A DNA stretch of 64,000 nucleotides from Nocardia mangyaensis (GTDB taxonomy: Bacteria; Actinomycetota; Actinomycetes; Mycobacteriales; Mycobacteriaceae), in assembly GCF_001886715.1 (NCBI RefSeq), contig NZ_CP018082.1, positions 4,340,001-4,404,000 on the forward strand, in the 5' to 3' direction. Every line of letters starts with the position of its first letter. Within the stretch, counting starts at the first letter, position 1. Of the stretch, positions 24,100 through 32,834 are shown in pieces. The position numbers and the translations under genes were made by a program. The notes under the pieces were generated by a model, which searched no databases, was not told the origin of the DNA, and saw nothing but the letters and a program-made list of their open reading frames with translations.

Positions 24100-26478
24100 T
24101 CAGGCGGCGGAGGTCACCCGGTACACGTCGTAGACGCCTTCGACATTGCGCACCACATTGAGCAAGTGACCGAGATGCTTGGGGTCGCCCATCTCGAAGG
24201 TGAACTTGCTGATCGCGACACGGTCGCCGTGCGTGGCGACCGAGGCCGACAAGATGTTGACCTTCTCGTCGGCCAGCACCTTGGTGACGTCGGAGAGCAG
24301 CCGGGTGCGGTCGAGCGCCTCGATCTGGATGGCGACCAGGAACACCGAGGACGGCGAGGGCGCCCATTCGACCTCGATGATCCGCTCGGCCTGCGACTGC
24401 AACGATCCGGCGTTGGTGCAGTCGGTCCGGTGCACGCTGACCGCGCCACCGCGGGTGACGAAGCCCATGATCTCGTCGCCCGGGACCGGCGTGCAGCACT
24501 TGGCCAACTTGGCCACGGTGCCCGGTGCGCCGGGGATCAGCACGCCCGCGTCGCCGGTGACCCGCTGCCGGGCGGGAGTGGTCGACGGTGTCGACCGTTC
24601 GGCGAGTTCGTTCTCCACATCGCCGATGCCGCCGAGCTGGGCCATCAGCCGCTGCACCACGTGGTGCGCGGAGACCTGGTGCTCGCCGACTGCGGTGTAG
24701 AGGGCCGAGATGTCGGAGTAGTGCAGTTCGTGCGCGACCGCGGTCATCGCGTCGACGCTCATCAAACGCTGCAGCGGCAGCCCGACGCGACGGACCTCCT
24801 TGGAGATCTGCTCCTTGCCGCTCTCGAGCGCTTCCTCGCGCCGTTCTTTGGCAAACCACTGGCGAATCTTGGCCTTGGCACGGGGTGAGACGACGAAGTT
24901 CTGCCAGTCCCGGCTCGGTCCGGCGTTCTGCGCCTTCGAGGTGAACACCTCGACGACCTCGCCGTTCTCGAGCTGGCGTTCCAGCGCGACCAGCCGTCCG
25001 TTGACCCTGGCACCGATGCACTTGTGCCCGACCTCGGTGTGCACCGCGTAGGCGAAGTCGACCGGGGTGGACTTCTGCGGCAGCGTGATCACATCGCCCT
25101 TGGGCGTGAACACGAAGATCTCCGGCGACTTGAGGTCGAAGCGCAGCGACTCCAGGAACTCGGCGGGGTCGGCGGCCTCGCGCTGCCAGTCGAGCAGTTG
25201 GCGCATCCACGCCATGTCGTCGACCTCGGCGGCGTCACCGGAGTGCTTGCCCTTGGTCTCCTTGTAGCGCCAATGCGCGGCGATGCCGAACTCGGCGGTG
25301 CGGTGCATGTCCTGGGTGCGGATCTGCACTTCCAGGGGCTTGCCGTCGGGGCCGACGACGGTGGTGTGCAGCGACTGGTAGACGCCGTAGCGCGGCTGGG
25401 CGATGTAGTCCTTGAACCGGCCGGCCATCGGCTGCCACAGCGAGTGCACGACGCCGACGGCGGCGTAGCAGTCGCGCACCTCCTCGCAGAGGATGCGCAT
25501 GCCGACCAGGTCGTGGATGTCGTCGAAGTCTTTGCCCTTGACGATCATCTTCTGGTAGATCGACCAATAGTGTTTGGGCCGCCCCTCGACGATCGCGTTG
25601 ATCCGTGACGCGGCCAGGGTGTTGGTGATCTCGGCGCGCACCTTGGCCAGGTAGGTGTCGCGCGAGGGCGCGCGGTCGGCGACCAGGCGCACGATCTCGT
25701 CGTATTTCTTGGGGTGCAGGATCGCGAACGCGAGGTCCTCGAGTTCCCACTTGACCGTGGCCATGCCGAGGCGATGCGCGAGCGGCGCGATCACCTCAAG
25801 GGTCTCCTTGGCCTTCTTGGCCTGCTTCTCCGGCGGCAGGAACCGCATGGTGCGCATGTTGTGCAACCGGTCGGCGACCTTGATCACCAGCACGCGCGGG
25901 TCGCGGGCCATGGCGATGATCATTTTGCGGATCGTCTCGGCCTCGGCGGCGGCGCCCAGGTTGACCTTGTCGAGCTTGGTGACACCGTCGACGAGGTGGG
26001 CGACTTCCTGCCCGAACTCCTCTTTGAGCTGCTCGAGTGAATAGCCGGTGTCCTCGACGGTGTCGTGCAGCAGGGCCGCGACCAGGGTGGTCGTGTCCAT
26101 ACCCAGCTCGGCGAGGATGTTGGCGACGGCGAGGGGGTGGGTGATGTAAGGGTCGCCGGATTTGCGGAACTGTTTGGCATGACGCTCGTCGGCGACGTCG
26201 AAGGCGCGCTGCAGCAGTCCCAGGTTGGCCTTCGGGTACAGCTCGCGGTGCACGGTGGCCAGCGGCTCCAGCACCGGCTTGACCGCCGCGATCCCGCGCT
26301 GACCGGTCATCCGCCGGGCCAGCCTGGCCCGCACCCGGCGCGAGGCCGAGCTGGGCACGGCTGCGGTCGGGGACTGTTTGGCCTGCGTGGCGGGCTCGGG
26401 GGTCGCCGGGGCACCGGCGGTCCGCGGGGCGTCGGTGGACTCCTGCCCAACCTTCGCCTCGCCGAGTTGTCGAGTCAT
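24100..26478 (-). CDS. rel: Bifunctional (p)ppGpp synthetase/hydrolase (RelA/SpoT)
   Basis: A 792-residue stringent-response enzyme (M. tuberculosis Rel is 790). The HD hydrolase domain has HDTVEDT and [13 protein letters not shown]. The synthetase domain has [21 protein letters not shown] and [19 protein letters not shown]. Then come a TGS domain ([26 protein letters not shown] split across this region), a zinc-finger-like CCTPVPGD and a C-terminal ACT domain. It makes and degrades the alarmone from ATP and GDP/GTP on stalled ribosomes. ATG 26476-26478 follows AGGCGG. Unlike in M. tuberculosis, apt is not next to it; 6 kb of accessory genes intervene. Confidence 0.97.
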   Translation of the reverse strand: MTRQLGEAKVGQESTDAPRTAGAPATPEPATQAKQSPTAAVPSSASRRVRARLARRMTGQRGIAAVKPVLEPLATVHRELYPKANLGLLQRAFDVADERHAKQFRKSGDPYITHPLAVANILAELGMDTTTLVAALLHDTVEDTGYSLEQLKEEFGQEVAHLVDGVTKLDKVNLGAAAEAETIRKMIIAMARDPRVLVIKVADRLHNMRTMRFLPPEKQAKKAKETLEVIAPLAHRLGMATVKWELEDLAFAILHPKKYDEIVRLVADRAPSRDTYLAKVRAEITNTLAASRINAIVEGRPKHYWSIYQKMIVKGKDFDDIHDLVGMRILCEEVRDCYAAVGVVHSLWQPMAGRFKDYIAQPRYGVYQSLHTTVVGPDGKPLEVQIRTQDMHRTAEFGIAAHWRYKETKGKHSGDAAEVDDMAWMRQLLDWQREAADPAEFLESLRFDLKSPEIFVFTPKGDVITLPQKSTPVDFAYAVHTEVGHKCIGARVNGRLVALERQLENGEVVEVFTSKAQNAGPSRDWQNFVVSPRAKAKIRQWFAKERREEALESGKEQISKEVRRVGLPLQRLMSVDAMTAVAHELHYSDISALYTAVGEHQVSAHHVVQRLMAQLGGIGDVENELAERSTPSTTPARQRVTGDAGVLIPGAPGTVAKLAKCCTPVPGDEIMGFVTRGGAVSVHRTDCTNAGSLQSQAERIIEVEWAPSPSSVFLVAIQIEALDRTRLLSDVTKVLADEKVNILSASVATHGDRVAISKFTFEMGDPKHLGHLLNVVRNVEGVYDVYRVTSAA

Positions 26479-26693
26479 GCCACCGCCTCTCACGCTGCAT
26501 TCGGACCGCATCGGCCGAGTGCTGCAACCGCCCGGACCACCAACTTTAGTCCCCACACCGACCTGGTGTTCGAATCCCCGCGGTCACAGGCATGCGACGG
26601 TAGTGCCTCGCCGCCGACGCGTCACCCCCCTACCCCCGATCAGCCCGGATTCGCAGCCGGAAAATCGGACAGGAACTGCGCGAATGGGCTCAT

Positions 26694-27323
26694 TCAGCCC
26701 TCGGCGGACGTGAAAGCCCACACCACCGCCGGGCGCCCGGTCGCCTTCACCCGGCGCCGTTCCCCGGTGCGCTCGAGGCCGGGGATGGCGGCGAGGGTCC
26801 GGTTGAGGTTGGCCGGGTCGGGGCGTACCCCGTGCAGGGAGGTACTGAGGTCGACCGCGCGGGTGGCGGGGAACTGCTCGCCCGCCAACGCCCTGGTCAG
26901 GTGCTGGTCCTTCCAGAGGAGCCCGGCCAGCAGCGTCCGGCTGGTGTCGACGATGCGATTGTGGTCGAACGCCAGCGGCGGGACCTCGTCGAAGCCGACC
27001 CATTCCGCGGGGCCGTCGTGTTCGGCCACGACCGCCCACATCGCGATGGACAAGGTCGGACCGCGCGGATCGCGATGCGGCTCGTCGAAGGTGACCAACT
27101 GCCCCACCGCCCCGATCGCCTCATCTGGCACGCCCAGCTTGGTGTGCACGGCCCGCCGGGCGGCCTCGGCCAACCGTTCCCCCCGACCCAGCAGCACACC
27201 TGGCAGGGCGAGTTCGCCGGTGAACGGTTCGAACTCGCGCGGGGCGATGCCGACGCTGACCGCACTTTCGGCGTCCCAGCATCGCAGAGTCACCACGTCG
27301 ATCGATACAACCGATTGCTCCAC
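26694..27323 (-). CDS. NrtR-type regulator: degenerate Nudix domain plus winged helix
   Basis: A 209-residue protein. Residues 1 to about 140 are Nudix-like, but the box GRGERLAEAARRAVHTKLGV lacks the REUxEE acidic residues, so hydrolysis is unlikely. Residues about 141-209 match the NrtR winged helix, with NLNRTLAAIPGLERTGERR and GRPAVVWAF. NrtR regulators sense ADP-ribose or a related nucleotide through the Nudix domain. It is the last gene of a three-gene operon after the PurA-like gene (43-bp gap). The 33-bp inverted repeat before the operon is its likely operator. Plasmid-free autoregulation is inferred, not shown. Confidence 0.78.
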   Translation of the reverse strand: MEQSVVSIDVVTLRCWDAESAVSVGIAPREFEPFTGELALPGVLLGRGERLAEAARRAVHTKLGVPDEAIGAVGQLVTFDEPHRDPRGPTLSIAMWAVVAEHDGPAEWVGFDEVPPLAFDHNRIVDTSRTLLAGLLWKDQHLTRALAGEQFPATRAVDLSTSLHGVRPDPANLNRTLAAIPGLERTGERRRVKATGRPAVVWAFTSAEG

Positions 27324-27366
27324 CGGCGAGATTCTTCCCTATCGGTGTTCGTTCGTCTCGACCTCC

Positions 27367-28665
27367 TCAGGCCGGAACCTGGGTCACCGAGGACAACGTC
27401 GGGCGGTTTCCGGTGCGTGGCACGGGTTCCCGATGGGCGATCCGGTCGCGACGGTCAGGGCCGTGGCCGGTCAGGACCACCGGGACATCCAGCCGGTTGG
27501 CGATCCAGGGCACCGGGTCGGCACCGATCGGCACGAGGATCGATGTCGCTCCGGACAGTTGTTCGGTGAGCCGTTGCTGGTGGTCGAGATCGCGCCAGCG
27601 GCCGAGTACCAGCTCGGTGACCACACCCCGGTCCGTGTCGTATGCGGTTGCGGCGCACAGTGTCGCGGGAGCGTCGAGGTGGTTGACGACCAGGCCATCG
27701 ATCCCGCCACAGACCTCGATGGCGTAGCGCAGCAGGATCGGGTCGAGGTGCCCCTGACGGAACGCGCCCTGGTAGGGACCGGTGCCGTTGTGTGGCTCGG
27801 GGAGGTCGAGTGCGGATTCGGTCGGCAGCGGGCCCGCACCGTGGCGGGTCATGTAGGTGCGGGTGACACCGAGCACCGCCGCGGTGCCACCGATCTCGGC
27901 GACCAGGGCGCGCGCGTTGCGCGGTTCCACCGTCGACCAGGTGGTGTGCGGATGGAATCCACGCCATTCGTCGAGCAGGACGCCCTGTGCCCCTTCGAAC
28001 ACCAGTCTGCCGCGGCGTGCGACGCGCCGGAGTTCGCCATCGTCGGTGATGCGCACCGCATGCGCGAAGTCGCCGTACATCGCCACGAGCGCGTCGATCG
28101 GCTCGTATCCGTGCGCACTCGGGCCGACCAGCGCGTCGTAGTGCGCGGCGAGGCGGTCCAGCTTGGCCCGCAGAACCGAGGGTGTCCGGCAGTCCGCCAC
28201 GGTCGGCGCGTCGTGCTCCAGCGCGTACCATGCGGTCTCGCCGATCCCCCGGCCACAGGAACCGTGCCGCGAGGAACCCCTCGCGTCCTCGCGCGCACGG
28301 TTCGCCGCGATGTGGATCGGCGTGGTCAGCAGGGCCCGCCCGTCGACGGCGAGCAGGCCGAGCGGGTCGGGCACGCCGAGGGCAGCGAGCCGGTCGGATT
28401 CGGCGGCGAGCGCGATCGGCTCCACCAGCATGTGCCGTGAGAGCAGTGTCGGCACCCCGGCGAAGGTGCCCGCGCCGAACTGAGCGAAGGTGTGGTGGCG
28501 GCCGTCGGCGATCACGTTGTGCGCGGCCTGCGCACCACCGTTGAACCGCACGACCGCCGCCACCGCGAGGTCCGCCTCGGGCGAGCACAGCCAGTCGACC
28601 GTCGCCCCCTTGCCCGCGTCGCCGAAGCCCAGGTCGACGACGACGAGATGACTGTCACCGAACAT
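27367..28665 (-). CDS. Divergent adenylosuccinate-synthetase-like ligase
   Basis: A 432-residue PurA-family enzyme. The P-loop LGFGDAGKG keeps the catalytic Asp (Asp16) but has Ala for Glu (usual GDEGKG). The GHT histidine is kept as AHN, the FEGAQG motif is present as FEGAQGVLLD and TRVGAGPFPTE as TRHGAGPLPTE. The aspartate-binding loop around residue 300 reads GPYQGAFRQGHLD instead of TTGRRRRTGWLD, losing most Arg. The guanine motif KLD is HLD. It probably ligates a different amine or nucleotide. ATG 28665 follows AAGGGG; ATG 28695 overlapping the vWA stop is an alternative. A standard purA would be elsewhere in the genome. Confidence 0.75.
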   Translation of the reverse strand: MFGDSHLVVVDLGFGDAGKGATVDWLCSPEADLAVAAVVRFNGGAQAAHNVIADGRHHTFAQFGAGTFAGVPTLLSRHMLVEPIALAAESDRLAALGVPDPLGLLAVDGRALLTTPIHIAANRAREDARGSSRHGSCGRGIGETAWYALEHDAPTVADCRTPSVLRAKLDRLAAHYDALVGPSAHGYEPIDALVAMYGDFAHAVRITDDGELRRVARRGRLVFEGAQGVLLDEWRGFHPHTTWSTVEPRNARALVAEIGGTAAVLGVTRTYMTRHGAGPLPTESALDLPEPHNGTGPYQGAFRQGHLDPILLRYAIEVCGGIDGLVVNHLDAPATLCAATAYDTDRGVVTELVLGRWRDLDHQQRLTEQLSGATSILVPIGADPVPWIANRLDVPVVLTGHGPDRRDRIAHREPVPRTGNRPTLSSVTQVPA

Positions 28666-28691
28666 CCGCGCACCCCTTGCCTTCTCGTTGT

Positions 28692-29639
28692 TCATCGCCC
28701 CGGCGGCAGCGCCCGCATGCCACCGCCGGGCTTGGCGCCCAGTGCCCGGCCCACCGCATCGGCTTCGTCGGCCGAGCCCACATCGCGCAGATCGGCCAGC
28801 CCGGTGTCGAGGTCGACCCGGTCCTCCCCCAGCCCGATGGTCAGCGCGATCAGTTCGCACACCGCGGCGGGGTCGTCGAGCTTCAGGAAGTTCTGCCCGA
28901 GCAGTCCGCGCCAGTGCGCGGCGATCTGCGGGTCCCGGTAATACGAGGACTGATTCGGCAGGATGTAGTGCACGTGCCACCGTTGCTCGAGTTCGTGGTA
29001 GATCGAGTCGACCGAGACATCACGACGCACGTGGTCCCCGATCACCGAGCGGATGTGGCGGGCCGCGAGCCGCGACTTGTTCAGCTCGTCCCCGATCAGG
29101 AACAGATAGCCGCGCTTGCCACGCTTGTCCCACGCGTCGGTCGCCACGTGCCGGGCCATGAAATAGGCGGCCAGCTCGTAGCTCTCGGACTTCTGCCCGC
29201 CACCGCCGCCCTCGAGCAAGATCGCGCGCAGCTGCTCGTCCATCCGGTTGTCGGACTCGAACTGCCCCACCTGCAGCGGCACCCGGTCGGTGTCGGCGTC
29301 CCCGATCGCCCCGAACAGCAGCTGCGGGTGCCGCGCATATCCCCTGCTCCGCAACAGCCCGTGCAATGTGCCGAGCTTGTCCTGCATGATCCGCGGCACC
29401 TTTCCCATCGACCCGGTGACGTCGAACAACACCGCCACCGGCAACGACTCCCCGTGCTCCGCCGAATCCCGGCACTCCCGTGTCCCGACCCCGAAGGGAT
29501 CGAGCAGCGGGTGCGCACACCACGTCTCGTACGGCTGACTCCGCGTCTCGGCCGTGTACCCGAAGTCGTCGACCCCGTGCCGAGCACGGTAGGTCTTGCC
29601 CGCCCGGTAAGCCGTGTCGTCCCAGTGTCCGTACCCCAT
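28692..29639 (-). CDS. von Willebrand factor A domain protein, first gene of the NrtR operon
   Basis: A 315-residue cytosolic protein. The MIDAS motif DVTGSMG is near residue 70, in a vWA domain of about residues 60-270. Landmarks before it are YGHWDDTAYRAG and the Cys-containing segment TWCAHPLLDPFG. Later ones are LEGGGGGQKSESYELAAYFMA, YLFLIGDELN and HYILPNQSSYY. No signal peptide or membrane helix is visible. ATG 29639 is chosen because AGGAG lies 8 nt upstream; GTG 29648 is too close to that site. It overlaps or abuts the PurA-like gene and is headed by a palindromic promoter. The vWA domain probably mediates metal-dependent protein binding. Confidence 0.75.
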   Translation of the reverse strand: MGYGHWDDTAYRAGKTYRARHGVDDFGYTAETRSQPYETWCAHPLLDPFGVGTRECRDSAEHGESLPVAVLFDVTGSMGKVPRIMQDKLGTLHGLLRSRGYARHPQLLFGAIGDADTDRVPLQVGQFESDNRMDEQLRAILLEGGGGGQKSESYELAAYFMARHVATDAWDKRGKRGYLFLIGDELNKSRLAARHIRSVIGDHVRRDVSVDSIYHELEQRWHVHYILPNQSSYYRDPQIAAHWRGLLGQNFLKLDDPAAVCELIALTIGLGEDRVDLDTGLADLRDVGSADEADAVGRALGAKPGGGMRALPPGR

Positions 29640-29659
29640 GCGAACCACTCCTCTCGTTC

Positions 29660-29692
29660 GGACTGTTTTAGTCTATTAAACTAAAACAGTCC
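29660..29692. promoter_or_regulatory. 33-bp perfect inverted repeat, probable NrtR operator
   Basis: GGACTGTTTTAGT and its exact reverse complement ACTAAAACAGTCC flank a 7-bp AT-rich centre. It is strikingly AT-rich for this genome and covers the spacer and -10 of the promoter of the vWA/PurA-like/NrtR operon. Position and symmetry suit a dimeric repressor encoded by the third gene. Confidence 0.75.
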
Positions 29693-29699
29693 CCGTCAA
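29670..29699 (-). promoter_or_regulatory. Sigma-A-type promoter of the vWA/PurA-like/NrtR operon
   Basis: On the minus strand TTGACG (29694-29699) and TAGACT (29670-29675) are separated by 18 bp, close to TTGACA and TATAAT. Transcription would start near 29662, about 23 nt before ATG 29639. Confidence 0.6.
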
Positions 29700-29720
29700 G
29701 AGCTTCGCCGTGCGTCGAAG

Positions 29721-29762
29721 CCCCGAGGGGCTGGTCGGAGCTACTCGACCAGCCCCTCGGGG
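29721..29762 (-). terminator. Terminator at the end of the ABC-F gene
   Basis: A 17-bp perfect inverted repeat (29721-29737 and 29746-29762) with an 8-nt loop. The stop codon of the ABC-F gene lies in the loop, so the upstream arm is coding sequence. It separates the ABC-F gene from the next operon. Confidence 0.75.
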
Positions 29763-31318
29763 GTGAGTTCCAGGGTGCGGGTGACACCGATGTCGTCGAG
29801 GAAACGGGCGTCGTGACTGACGACGATCAACGCACCTTCGAAACCGGCCAGCGCCTGGGTCAGGTGGGCGAGGCTGGGCAGATCGAGGTTGTTGGTCGGC
29901 TCGTCGAGCATCAGCAGTTTCGGCGCGGGTTCGGCCAGCAGGAGGGTGGCCAGGGCCGCACGGAGGCGTTCGCCACCGGACAAGGCCGAGGCGGGAATGT
30001 CGGCATCGGCCCCGCGGAACAGGAACCGTGCCAGTTGCCCGCGGATCTGCTCGGCCGAGGCGTGCGGTGCGGCCTCGGCGACATTCTGGAACACCGTGCG
30101 TTCTTCGTCGAAGACATCGAGGCGCTGCGGCAGCAACCGCCACGCCACCATCGGCGGCTCGGCCACGATGCGGCGCAGCAGCGTGGTCTTGCCCGCGCCG
30201 TTGCGCCCGGTGAGCGCGATCCGTTCCGGCCCGCTCACCCGCAGATCCACCACCGGACCATTGGCCAGTTCGGCCGCCCGCAGCTCGATCACATCCTGCC
30301 CCGGATACAGCCGGGTGCCCGGCAGGTCGATCCGGATCTGCCGGTCCGCGCGGACCAATTCCTCGGCGTGATCGAGGGTGTCGCGCGCCGAGTCCAGCTT
30401 CTCGATGTGGGAGTTGCGCAGTTTGCCCGCCGAGACCTCAGCGGCGTTCTTGCGCAGACCGGCGACGATCTTCGGCACCCGCTTGTTGTCCTGCATCTTC
30501 TGCGCGAACCGCGCCCTGCGATCCAGTTTGGTTCGCGCGTCGACCAGTTCGCGCGCCTGCTTGCGCACGTCGCCGCGCGCGTCACGGACCGCGGCGCGCG
30601 CGGCCGCCTGCTCCTGCTCGACGATCCGTTCGTACTCGGTGAAATTGCCGCCGAACGACCGGATCTCCCCGGCGCGTAGTTCGGCGATGCCGTCCATCAG
30701 GTCGAGCAGTTCACGGTCATGGCTGACCACGATCACGGTGCCGGAGAACTGCCGGATCACCTCGTAGAGCCGCGCTCGCGCGGCGACGTCGAGGTTGTTG
30801 GTCGGTTCGTCGAGCAGCAGCACGTCGGGTTCGCGCAGGAGTTCGGCGACGAGTCCGAGCAGCACCGTCTCGCCACCGGAGAGAGTGTCGAGGGTGCGGT
30901 CGAGATCGGCCGCCGAGCCGGCGACGTAGTCGAGCCCGAGCTTGCCCAGCAGGGCGACGGCCTCGTCCTCGACCTGCCAGTGCGTGCCGATGGTGTCGAA
31001 GTCGTCGGGTTCGCCGGTACCGCGCTCGATCCGGTGCAGTGCGGCGCGCAGGTCGGCGATACCGAGCACGGTGTCGACCCGCTGGCCGGTGCGCATTCCC
31101 AGGTCCTGGCGCAGGTGACCGAGGTGGCCCGGTACCGTGATCGACCCGCGCAGCGGGGTCAGCTCGCCGGTGATCAGCCGCAGCAGCGTGGATTTGCCCG
31201 CGCCATTGCTGCCGACCAGACCGATCTGGCAGGTTCCAACGACGGCGTCGAGGCCGTCGAACAGCACGGTGCCGTCGGGCCAGTGGAAGGTGAGATCGGA
31301 AAAGGACAAAGAGGCCAT
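29741..31318 (-). CDS. ABC-F family ATPase (ribosome-associated)
   Basis: A 525-residue soluble protein of two ABC domains and no membrane helices. The first has GSNGAGKST, LSGGETVLLGL and LLLDEPTNNLD; the second has GRNGAGKTTLLR, LSGGERLRAAL and LMLDEPTNNLD. A charged linker helix (about 230-320) between them is the ABC-F signature that enters the ribosomal P/E site. Such proteins rescue stalled ribosomes or give target-protection resistance to antibiotics. ATG 31316-31318 follows GAGGGGAT. The long leader (293 bp to the divergent gene) and a small upstream frame hint at attenuation. Which drug, if any, is not readable. Confidence 0.85.
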   Translation of the reverse strand: MASLSFSDLTFHWPDGTVLFDGLDAVVGTCQIGLVGSNGAGKSTLLRLITGELTPLRGSITVPGHLGHLRQDLGMRTGQRVDTVLGIADLRAALHRIERGTGEPDDFDTIGTHWQVEDEAVALLGKLGLDYVAGSAADLDRTLDTLSGGETVLLGLVAELLREPDVLLLDEPTNNLDVAARARLYEVIRQFSGTVIVVSHDRELLDLMDGIAELRAGEIRSFGGNFTEYERIVEQEQAAARAAVRDARGDVRKQARELVDARTKLDRRARFAQKMQDNKRVPKIVAGLRKNAAEVSAGKLRNSHIEKLDSARDTLDHAEELVRADRQIRIDLPGTRLYPGQDVIELRAAELANGPVVDLRVSGPERIALTGRNGAGKTTLLRRIVAEPPMVAWRLLPQRLDVFDEERTVFQNVAEAAPHASAEQIRGQLARFLFRGADADIPASALSGGERLRAALATLLLAEPAPKLLMLDEPTNNLDLPSLAHLTQALAGFEGALIVVSHDARFLDDIGVTRTLELTPEGLVE

Positions 31319-31611
31319 GCGGATCCCCTCGAGGTGCGGCGGATACACGGTGCGCAGAATGCGGACCGTCCGAAAGCGCTACCTCAAGAAATCAACGCAC
31401 GACTCCGATCGCCGGGAACAAGACCAGTCATTGATACACCCGGCCCGTCCCGTCGCGCCACCCCTTTTTCCCGAACGTGAGTGCGCTCACCGCAGGACCC
31501 CCGGCGCAACGCGGCGTCCGGACGACACCGCGCCACGCTAGCCTCGGTACCGGGCGATGATCCCGGGACCGGGCGATCGCACGCCAGGAAAGCAACGACC
31601 GAAGGAATGTG
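31319..31611. other. 293-bp divergent intergenic region with a possible 15-residue leader peptide frame
   Basis: This is the longest non-coding stretch. On the minus strand a small frame at 31384-31431 reads MTGLVPGDRSRALIS, ending 65 bp before the ABC-F start, and a CGGACCGTCCG palindrome lies between them (31361-31371). Leader peptides are used by several ABC-F resistance genes for antibiotic-responsive attenuation, but no strong ribosome site precedes this frame. The plus-strand side carries the GNAT promoter; GAAGGA precedes its start. Confidence 0.3.
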
Positions 31612-32223
31612 ATGTCGACGGCGATTCGAGTACGAGCAGCTGGTCAGAGCGATGTCCGGGCAGCGGCGGACACATTGGCCGCCGCGTTCGCGCACGATCC
31701 GGTGATGCGCTGGATCCTGCCGGACGAGCGCCGCCGCGCGGTGGGTCTGCCGCGGTTCTTCGCCACCGTCGCCCGCCACGTGTTCGTCCCGGCCGGTGCC
31801 TCCGAGCTCGCGCTGCGCCCGGATGGCACGGTCGCGGGCACCGCGCTCTGGACGCCACCGAATCGGCGACAGACCAGTCCACGCACCGATCTGCGCATGA
31901 TGCCCGGACTGGTGCGCGCCCTCGGCAGGCGCATCCTCGCGGGCAAACAGGTCGCCGACCTGCTCGAGCAGCATCACCCCGCTGAACCGCACTGGTACCT
32001 GGGAATGATCGGCACCGCGCCCGATGCTCGCGGTGCCGGATACGGCAATGCGCTGCTGCGCTCCCGGCTCGACCGCGTCGACGCCGAGAGCAGCATCGCC
32101 TACCTGGAATCCAGCAACCCGGACAATGTGCCGTACTACGAACGCTTCGGCTTCACCGTGACCGACGAGATCCGCATCCCCGGCGGCCCGCCACTGTGGC
32201 TGATGCTGCGCGCGGCTCGCTGA
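31612..32223 (+). CDS. GNAT family N-acetyltransferase
   Basis: A 203-residue acyltransferase with the acetyl-CoA-binding segment YLGMIGTAPDARGAGYGNALL (about 127-146) and the C-terminal NVPYYERFGF motif. Members acetylate amines of antibiotics, polyamines or proteins using acetyl-CoA. The substrate is unknown. ATG 31612 is 5 nt after GAAGGA; an adjacent GTG is too close. It is divergent from the ABC-F gene, so the two may share regulation, and it ends 9 bp before the convergent apt gene. Confidence 0.8.
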   Translation: MSTAIRVRAAGQSDVRAAADTLAAAFAHDPVMRWILPDERRRAVGLPRFFATVARHVFVPAGASELALRPDGTVAGTALWTPPNRRQTSPRTDLRMMPGLVRALGRRILAGKQVADLLEQHHPAEPHWYLGMIGTAPDARGAGYGNALLRSRLDRVDAESSIAYLESSNPDNVPYYERFGFTVTDEIRIPGGPPLWLMLRAAR

Positions 32224-32232
32224 GCGAGCGGC

Positions 32233-32805
32233 TCAGAGCTTGACGATCGAGGTGAGCGGGTAGTCGCCCTGGTGGTCGCGGCCCTTCAGGAACTCGAGTT
32301 CCAGCACCACGGCGGCCGCGACGACCTCGGCACCGACCTCGGCGAACAGAGCCGCCGCGGCGGCGAGAGTGCCCCCGGTGGCGAGGACGTCGTCGAGCAG
32401 CAGGATGCGCTTGCCCGTGAGTTCGACACCGTCGGCGGGGATTTCCAGTGCGGCCGAACCGTATTCGAGCTGGTACTCGCGCGAGACGACCGGCGGCGGC
32501 AGCTTGCCGCCCTTGCGGATCGCGAGCACGCCGGTGCCCAGCGTGGCGGCCACTCCGGCGCCGAGCAGGAAGCCGCGGGCATCGACACCGGCGACGATAT
32601 CGGCCTCGGGGGCGATGGCGGCGAAGCAGTCGACGACCGCGCGGAAGCCCTCGGCGTCGGCGAACACGGGGGTGAGATCAGCGAAACGCACACCGGGCGT
32701 AGGGAAATCGTCGTGCCAGCGGGTCAACCGCGAAACCGCGTCCGCGGCCTTCTCGGTCCGCTCGACAACCTGGTCGTCGGATTCGACCACCGCGTGCTTG
32801 CTCAT
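32233..32805 (-). CDS. apt: Adenine phosphoribosyltransferase
   Basis: A 190-residue purine-salvage enzyme that makes AMP from adenine and PRPP in the cytosol. The PRPP-binding motif ILLLDDVLATGGTL is at about 129-142. FPTPGVRFADLTPVFAD near residue 35 and the REYQLEYG loop are the APRT adenine and flexible-loop regions. ATG 32803-32805 follows GGAGAGG. It is 30 bp downstream of the solute-binding lipoprotein gene, as Rv2584c is to Rv2585c, and completes the secDF-Rv2585c-apt operon. Confidence 0.94.
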   Translation of the reverse strand: MSKHAVVESDDQVVERTEKAADAVSRLTRWHDDFPTPGVRFADLTPVFADAEGFRAVVDCFAAIAPEADIVAGVDARGFLLGAGVAATLGTGVLAIRKGGKLPPPVVSREYQLEYGSAALEIPADGVELTGKRILLLDDVLATGGTLAAAAALFAEVGAEVVAAAVVLELEFLKGRDHQGDYPLTSIVKL

Positions 32806-32834
32806 CGACACCTCTCCGTCACGTCCACGACTGC

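Noticed and set aside
26550..26600. tRNA-like T-loop GTTCGAATCCCC on the plus strand
   Set aside because: The flanking bases do not form a T stem, anticodon stem or acceptor stem, so no tRNA is present.
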